DNA from: Streptomyces sp. CB01635
GTDB lineage: Bacteria > Actinomycetota > Actinomycetes > Streptomycetales > Streptomycetaceae
Length of the DNA stretch: 64,000 nucleotides
Direction of reading: 5' to 3'
Assembly: GCF_002803065.1 (NCBI RefSeq)
Contig: NZ_NNBL01000036.1
Span: 1-64,000 of the forward strand
Under the pieces are notes generated by a model. It saw only the letters and a program-made list of their open reading frames with translations, did not search any database and was not told where the DNA came from. Both the position numbers and the translations under genes were made by a program. Positions 60,682 through 64,000 of the stretch are shown here, piece after piece; the stretch's first letter is position 1, and each line of letters starts with the position of its first letter.

Positions 60682-60897
60682 ATGACCGAGGTGAGCACGC
60701 GCAGCGTCCGGGACGCCGCTGTCGCCACGCACCTGCGCAGGACGACCACCCTCGACGTGCCCGAGGAGTTCGAGACGTGGTCCGTCGCGGACCTGGCGGG
60801 CTGGCTCCACGACACGGAGGACGACCCGCAGGTGTCCGACGAGGACTTCTACCAGGCCCGCAAGGCCGTAGAGATGCTGGGAGTCGAGGACGTCTGA
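60682..60897 (+). CDS. Small acidic hypothetical protein
   Basis: A 71-residue acidic protein with 'LDVPEEFETWSVADLAGWLH' and 'DPQVSDEDFYQARKAVEML'. It is helical in character and has no cysteines. An ATG or GTG start is possible (60682 or 60673). A strong hairpin follows eight bases after the stop. Function is unknown. Confidence 0.5.
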   Translation: MTEVSTRSVRDAAVATHLRRTTTLDVPEEFETWSVADLAGWLHDTEDDPQVSDEDFYQARKAVEMLGVEDV

Positions 60898-60904
60898 CCG
60901 GTGG

Positions 60905-60934
60905 GCATGTCCGCGCGGTCTCGCGCGGACATGC
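60905..60934 (+). terminator. Hairpin terminator
   Basis: gcatgtccgcgcg (60905-60917) and cgcgcggacatgc (60922-60934) form a perfect 13-bp stem with a tetraloop, directly after the small acidic gene. Confidence 0.75.
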
Positions 60935-61304
60935 AGCATTCGCACGGTCCAGTCGGCGCCCGGGCGCTGCTCGTGCAGCAAGGCCGGCCTCCCTGTGCAA
61001 CGGGCGGTTCGATACGCGATACGCGGCGTGCATCCCGTAACCGCACTCGTCACAGGCCATCGGTGCGGGCGGCCGGGCCCAGTCCAGCCCCAGATCTGCG
61101 GTTGCCCGGAGTGGCTCCGTTACTCTCTCGACTCGCATCGCGGAGGCGACCGCATCTCGCCAAGAACCCCTTCGCGTTTGACGACGCCCTCGGCAGCTGA
61201 TCGCGAATGGCGACCCAGTCGGCGCGGCGGCTGGCAGCGGCCTTCAGCATCACGAGGGGCCCAACCGGCAAGCTGGGTGCGCCGGTGACAGCCTGTGCCG
61301 TGCG
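60935..61304. other. Stretch without a supportable gene
   Basis: About 370 bases with no convincing frame, RNA gene or repeat. It separates the small plus-strand genes from the minus-strand toxin/immunity locus. Confidence 0.4.
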
Positions 61305-61766
61305 TCAGATCTGGTCCGCGAGGCGCACGTAGTCGTAGTAGAGAGGGTCCCCGTCCTCGTCCACCGGGTACTCGTAGCTGCTCTGGTTGGCGAGGACGAT
61401 CTTCAGCTCCGGCAGCTCGTCGAAACCGAGGTCGTTCTCGGTGATCTCGTGGCCCCGCTCCGCGAACAGCTCGAAGAGGTCCACACTCGGGGTGCGGAAG
61501 ACGTCGAGACCGTCGAGGAGCACGCGTACGTCGGCGTCCTCGTCGAGGAACCGGAACAGCTCCACGCCGCTCAGCGCGCCCTTGGTGAAGCCGAGCATCA
61601 CGTTCAGGCCGGACGCGTCGTGCTTGAGCAGGATCTGCCCGGGCTCCGGATCACTGGAGGCGACCCGCAGCAGCCCCCAAGCCTGGACCGCGTCGCGCGC
61701 CTCCTGCGCCGACATGCCGAGCCGCAGCGGCCCGACACCGACCAGCGGCAGTAGTTCCAGTTCCAT
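61305..61766 (-). CDS. Putative immunity protein for the Rhs-type toxin
   Basis: The 153-residue acidic protein starts MELELLPLVGVGPLRLGMSA. It has features of small immunity proteins: strand-rich N-terminus, 'LNVMLGFTKGALSGVELFRF', 'DVFRTPSVDLFELFAERGHE' and an acidic end 'YEYPVDEDGDPLYYDYVRLA'. It lies 47 bases downstream of the toxin end of the Rhs-type gene, on the same strand, the normal place for an immunity gene in polymorphic toxin loci. I do not recognise the exact family. The gene looks intact although the toxin gene is split. Confidence 0.65.
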   Translation of the reverse strand: MELELLPLVGVGPLRLGMSAQEARDAVQAWGLLRVASSDPEPGQILLKHDASGLNVMLGFTKGALSGVELFRFLDEDADVRVLLDGLDVFRTPSVDLFELFAERGHEITENDLGFDELPELKIVLANQSSYEYPVDEDGDPLYYDYVRLADQI

Positions 61767-61813
61767 GTTCCGTCCTTCGCCTTTCTCGATGCCCTAGTGA
61801 CGTGCCGCGGACC

Positions 61814-62413
61814 TCATGCGAGAAGAGCGGCCTTGTCGATTTTCCATCCTCGCGTCTTGAGCATGTCCTGGAGGGGCTTGTTGTCATCCAGGCTGGCGAC
61901 CATGTCCTTGATGTGCTGATCGTAGGTGCCGGGGAAGCGCCGCTTGATGTCGTCGATGTCCATGCGCATGGCGTCGGTGATCCGCCCCGAGTTGATCAGC
62001 TCGCGCTGGTACTGCTGCCATGCCTGCGACTGCAGTGAGTACCCGGTGCTGTACAGCTGCTCGTGGTGGTCGCGCTGCATGCGGATGGCCGGGCCGTTGT
62101 TGACCTTCTGCTTCTTGTGCGGCTTGTTCGCGATGTAGAAACCGGGCTCGATGACGTCCTTGTACGCCGACTTGGCCGGGATGTGGTTGACCTCCATCGG
62201 CTGCGGGTACTTCGACCCGTCTTTCTTCGTGTTGGCCGGCAGCAGGCCGCCGTACCAGCCGCTCTCCTGCGTGCAGCCCTTCGCGACCAGGCCCTCGGGG
62301 TCCATGAACGTAAAGGGATTGACGACGTACGCGGCCGGGTTGGGCGCGGGCACCAGGCCGAGCGGGTCGGCCGACACGTAGCGGGCCGTCTCGGGGTCGT
62401 AGTGCCGGTTCAG
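61814..62413 (-). pseudogene. Rhs-type polymorphic toxin gene, 3' part (core end and toxin domain)
   Basis: Reading from 62413, 'LNRHYDPETARYVSADPLGL' is the hallmark end of the Rhs core and 'NPFTFMDPEGL' marks the start of the variable region. The toxin domain (about 130 residues) has 'QPMEVNHIPAKSAYKDV', 'IRMQRDHHEQLYSTGYS' and 'AMRMDIDDIKRRFPGTYDQH'. The conserved N-H and D-H-H sites suggest an HNH-like nuclease toxin; this is an inference. The upstream part of the gene is at 63913-64000, split off by the 1,499-bp TnpB element, so no full toxin is made. Confidence 0.8.
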
Positions 62414-63912
62414 CGGATTCTTGCGAGGAACCCCGGGCGTTCACGCCCGGGAGGAATCGCCTCCACGGGATGCGACGCCGAGCGTCGCCGTGACGTGCCG
62501 CAGGCCATCACGGCCGCGGAACGGCCGGGAGGCGTTCCGGCAGAGCCGGGCTACAGCAGTGTGCGCGGGGTCAGGGCCGTGGCGGCTATCGCTCGTTCGG
62601 GTGGGGTGGGGCGAACGTGTGGTGGGTCTTCGTCTAGGTGTATAGGTTCGCTGATCGTGAAGCTGGTGGTGCGGGTGAAGCTGCTGCCGACGCCCGTACA
62701 GGCGGCGGCACTTGAGGCGACCCTGCATGCCTGTAACGAGGCCGCCACGTGGGCCGCGTCCGTTGCATTCGAGAAGGAGGCGCGACGTCCGCTGGAGTTG
62801 CGCAAGCACACCTATGCCGAGGTCCGGGTCAGGTGGGGGCTTGGTGCGCAGGCCGCCCAGCACGCGATCAAGAAGACGTGTGATGCCTACACCACCTTGA
62901 AGGTGAACCTGCGTAACGGCCGGTACGGGCGGCCCGGCACGAAGCGTCATGCCCGGGCCTCGGGCAAGCCGGTGGTCTTCCGGCCTCAGGCGGCGCAGCC
63001 GTACGACGACCGGATGCTGTCCTGGCAGCACGAGCGGCAAACGGTGTCGATCTGGTCCACGGCCGGACGGTTGAAGGGCGTGGCGTTCACCGGGCAGGCC
63101 GAGCAGTTGGAGGTCCTGGCTGCGCACCGCAGGGGTGAGTCCGACCTGGTGTGTCGGGGCGGGAAGTGGTTCTTGATCGCGACCTGCGACATCGACGAAG
63201 CGACCGCGAGCACTCACCCGGTCGGGTTCCTCGGGGTGGACCTGGGGATCGTGAACGTCGCGGTCACCTCCGACGGCGAGCGCCACTGCGGGCGTCGGAT
63301 CAACCGCATGCGGGAACAGGATCGCAACCTGCGGCGCAAGCTGCAGAAGAAGAACACCAAGTCCGCCAAGCGGCGGGCGAAGAAGTACGCGGGCAAGGAA
63401 GCCCGGCGCGCCAAGGACATCAACCACAAGATCAGCAAGCGGATCGTGGCGGAGGCTGAACGCACCGGTCGCGGGATCGCCCTGGAGACACTCACGGGCA
63501 TCCGCGAGCGGGCACGGCTGAGAAAGCCCCAACGCGCCACGCTCCACTCCTGGCCCTTCGCCCAGCTCGGCTCGTTCATCGCCTACAAAGCGAAGCGGGC
63601 CGGGGTGCCGGTGGTGTACGTCGATCCGGCGTACACCAGCCAGGAATGCTCGAAGTGTCATCACACCGCACGCGGAAACCGGCCCTCCCAGGCCGTCTTC
63701 TCGTGCCGGGTCTGCGGCTTTGTTGAGCACGCAGACCACAACGCGTCCCACAACATCCGCCAACGCGGCTGGATGGCGTGGGTCTGCGGGGCCCAGTCAA
63801 CGGCCCCCGAACTCACCCTCCTTGCGTGCGTGAGTCCTGGACGCAGCCGACCCCATCACCACCAGTGATGACTCGAGCAGCAAGCCCGGTCGTTCACGAC
63901 CGGGTAGTTGAC
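62414..63912 (+). mobile_element. IS200/IS605-family element with TnpB only, copy 2, inserted in the Rhs gene
   Basis: The 1,499-bp element is bounded by ttcag (62409-62413) on the left and ends in gggtagttgac at 63912. If it is removed, ttcag joins gttgtagtgcagg and the minus strand then reads the unbroken Rhs motif 'GLHYNLNRHYDPET', so the ends are exact to about one base. There is no target duplication and no tnpA. Terminal hairpins with ttca loops are the same as in copy 1 (43497-44977); overall identity is very high. Confidence 0.92.
62657..63868 (+). CDS. tnpB: TnpB RNA-guided nuclease, complete (copy 2)
   Basis: The 403-residue TnpB has all key residues: RuvC I Asp195 ('FLGVDLGIVNVAV'), RuvC II Glu277 ('GIALETLTGIRER'), RuvC III Asp360 ('EHADHNASHNIRQ') and a full zinc finger Cys331/Cys334/Cys350/Cys353 ('TSQECSKCHHTA' and 'SCRVCGF'). 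The GTG start is the same as in copy 1. At the 3' end a small insertion has moved the stop, adding about 12 residues ('VSPGRSRPHHHQ'). By family knowledge, TnpB with its guide RNA cuts DNA that has the element's target motif next to a match to the guide. It is likely active, unlike copy 1. Confidence 0.9.
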   Translation: MKLVVRVKLLPTPVQAAALEATLHACNEAATWAASVAFEKEARRPLELRKHTYAEVRVRWGLGAQAAQHAIKKTCDAYTTLKVNLRNGRYGRPGTKRHARASGKPVVFRPQAAQPYDDRMLSWQHERQTVSIWSTAGRLKGVAFTGQAEQLEVLAAHRRGESDLVCRGGKWFLIATCDIDEATASTHPVGFLGVDLGIVNVAVTSDGERHCGRRINRMREQDRNLRRKLQKKNTKSAKRRAKKYAGKEARRAKDINHKISKRIVAEAERTGRGIALETLTGIRERARLRKPQRATLHSWPFAQLGSFIAYKAKRAGVPVVYVDPAYTSQECSKCHHTARGNRPSQAVFSCRVCGFVEHADHNASHNIRQRGWMAWVCGAQSTAPELTLLACVSPGRSRPHHHQ

Positions 63913-63932
63913 GTTGTAGTGCAGGCCCGTCT
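63780..63932 (+). ncRNA. Predicted omega-RNA (reRNA), copy 2, with a guide from the rhs gene
   Basis: The scaffold would end at the right end of the element (63912). The guide would be the next bases, gttgtagtgcaggcccgtct (63913-63932), which are part of the conserved Rhs core sequence. The 5' limit is not known. Confidence 0.45.
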
Positions 63933-64000
63933 CCGGGTCCGCGTACTGGCCGGGGAAGCGCAACGGTGTGTGTGCCTGGGCGTCGCGGTTGCGCGTGGTG
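63913..64000 (-). pseudogene. Rhs-type gene, upstream part (core), cut by the TnpB element
   Basis: The minus strand reads 'AHTPLRFPGQYADPETGLHY' and then Asn, the conserved segment just before the end of the Rhs core. It continues past the window edge. It is the upstream neighbour of 61814-62413, separated by the inserted element. Confidence 0.85.

Noticed and set aside
1..64000. tRNA, rRNA or riboswitch genes
   Set aside because: I looked for cloverleaf-like and known conserved sequences by eye and saw none. A covariance-model search would be needed to exclude weak candidates.

Overview
The window is high-GC actinobacterial DNA, most likely from a Streptomyces chromosome arm or another accessory-rich region. 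The evidence is strong G/C bias at third codon positions, GTG/TTG starts, a complete conservon operon, a DUF742 protein, a trypco2 protein, a DUF6221 protein, an actinobacterial Fic-like toxin with its antitoxin, and abundant IS debris. I see no rRNA, tRNA, ribosomal or core metabolic genes. More than 20 gene remnants are present: truncated, frameshifted, carrying stops or split by insertions. The region is therefore a mosaic of transferred cassettes in decay.

1-14 kb: a DUF4331 protein, a DUF6221 protein and a broken IS5-type element; a divergent MFS exporter/ArsR-like regulator pair with a palindromic operator; an epimerase fragment; a coiled-coil/winged-helix protein with an alanine-serine microsatellite; a ruined SpoIIE-type phosphatase; an exported PheC-like dehydratase; and small secreted or membrane proteins.

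13-21 kb is the best-organised functional block. A cytochrome P450 is divergent from a conservon (histidine-kinase-like ATPase, roadblock protein, DUF742 protein, GTPase, P450) that overlaps head to tail and ends at a strong hairpin. A trypco2 gene and a class I terpene synthase follow. The two P450s plus the synthase look like a small terpenoid locus next to a G-protein-like signalling operon.

21-36 kb: several two- or three-gene modules with their own regulators (DoxX/cupin/LysR, HxlR/NmrA-like), a methyltransferase, a secreted ADGF-type adenosine deaminase, a fusion of an MJ1316 RNA-end-recognition domain with a 2H phosphoesterase, a TnpB remnant, and a 79-bp repeat family.

36-50 kb: a secreted subtilisin, an IS5-type pseudogene, a large secreted propeller-like protein overlapping a lipoprotein, a complete TnpB-only IS605-type element (copy 1), an AgpS-like flavoprotein divergent from a TetR regulator, a Nudix hydrolase and a toxin-antitoxin pair.

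50-64 kb: a LysR/enoyl-CoA hydratase cassette bounded by direct repeats, a permease/serine-hydrolase operon, small genes of mobile-element type, and an Rhs-type polymorphic toxin gene with its putative immunity gene. A second TnpB element (copy 2) has split the Rhs gene. Its exact ends can be read because removing it restores the conserved Rhs core motif.
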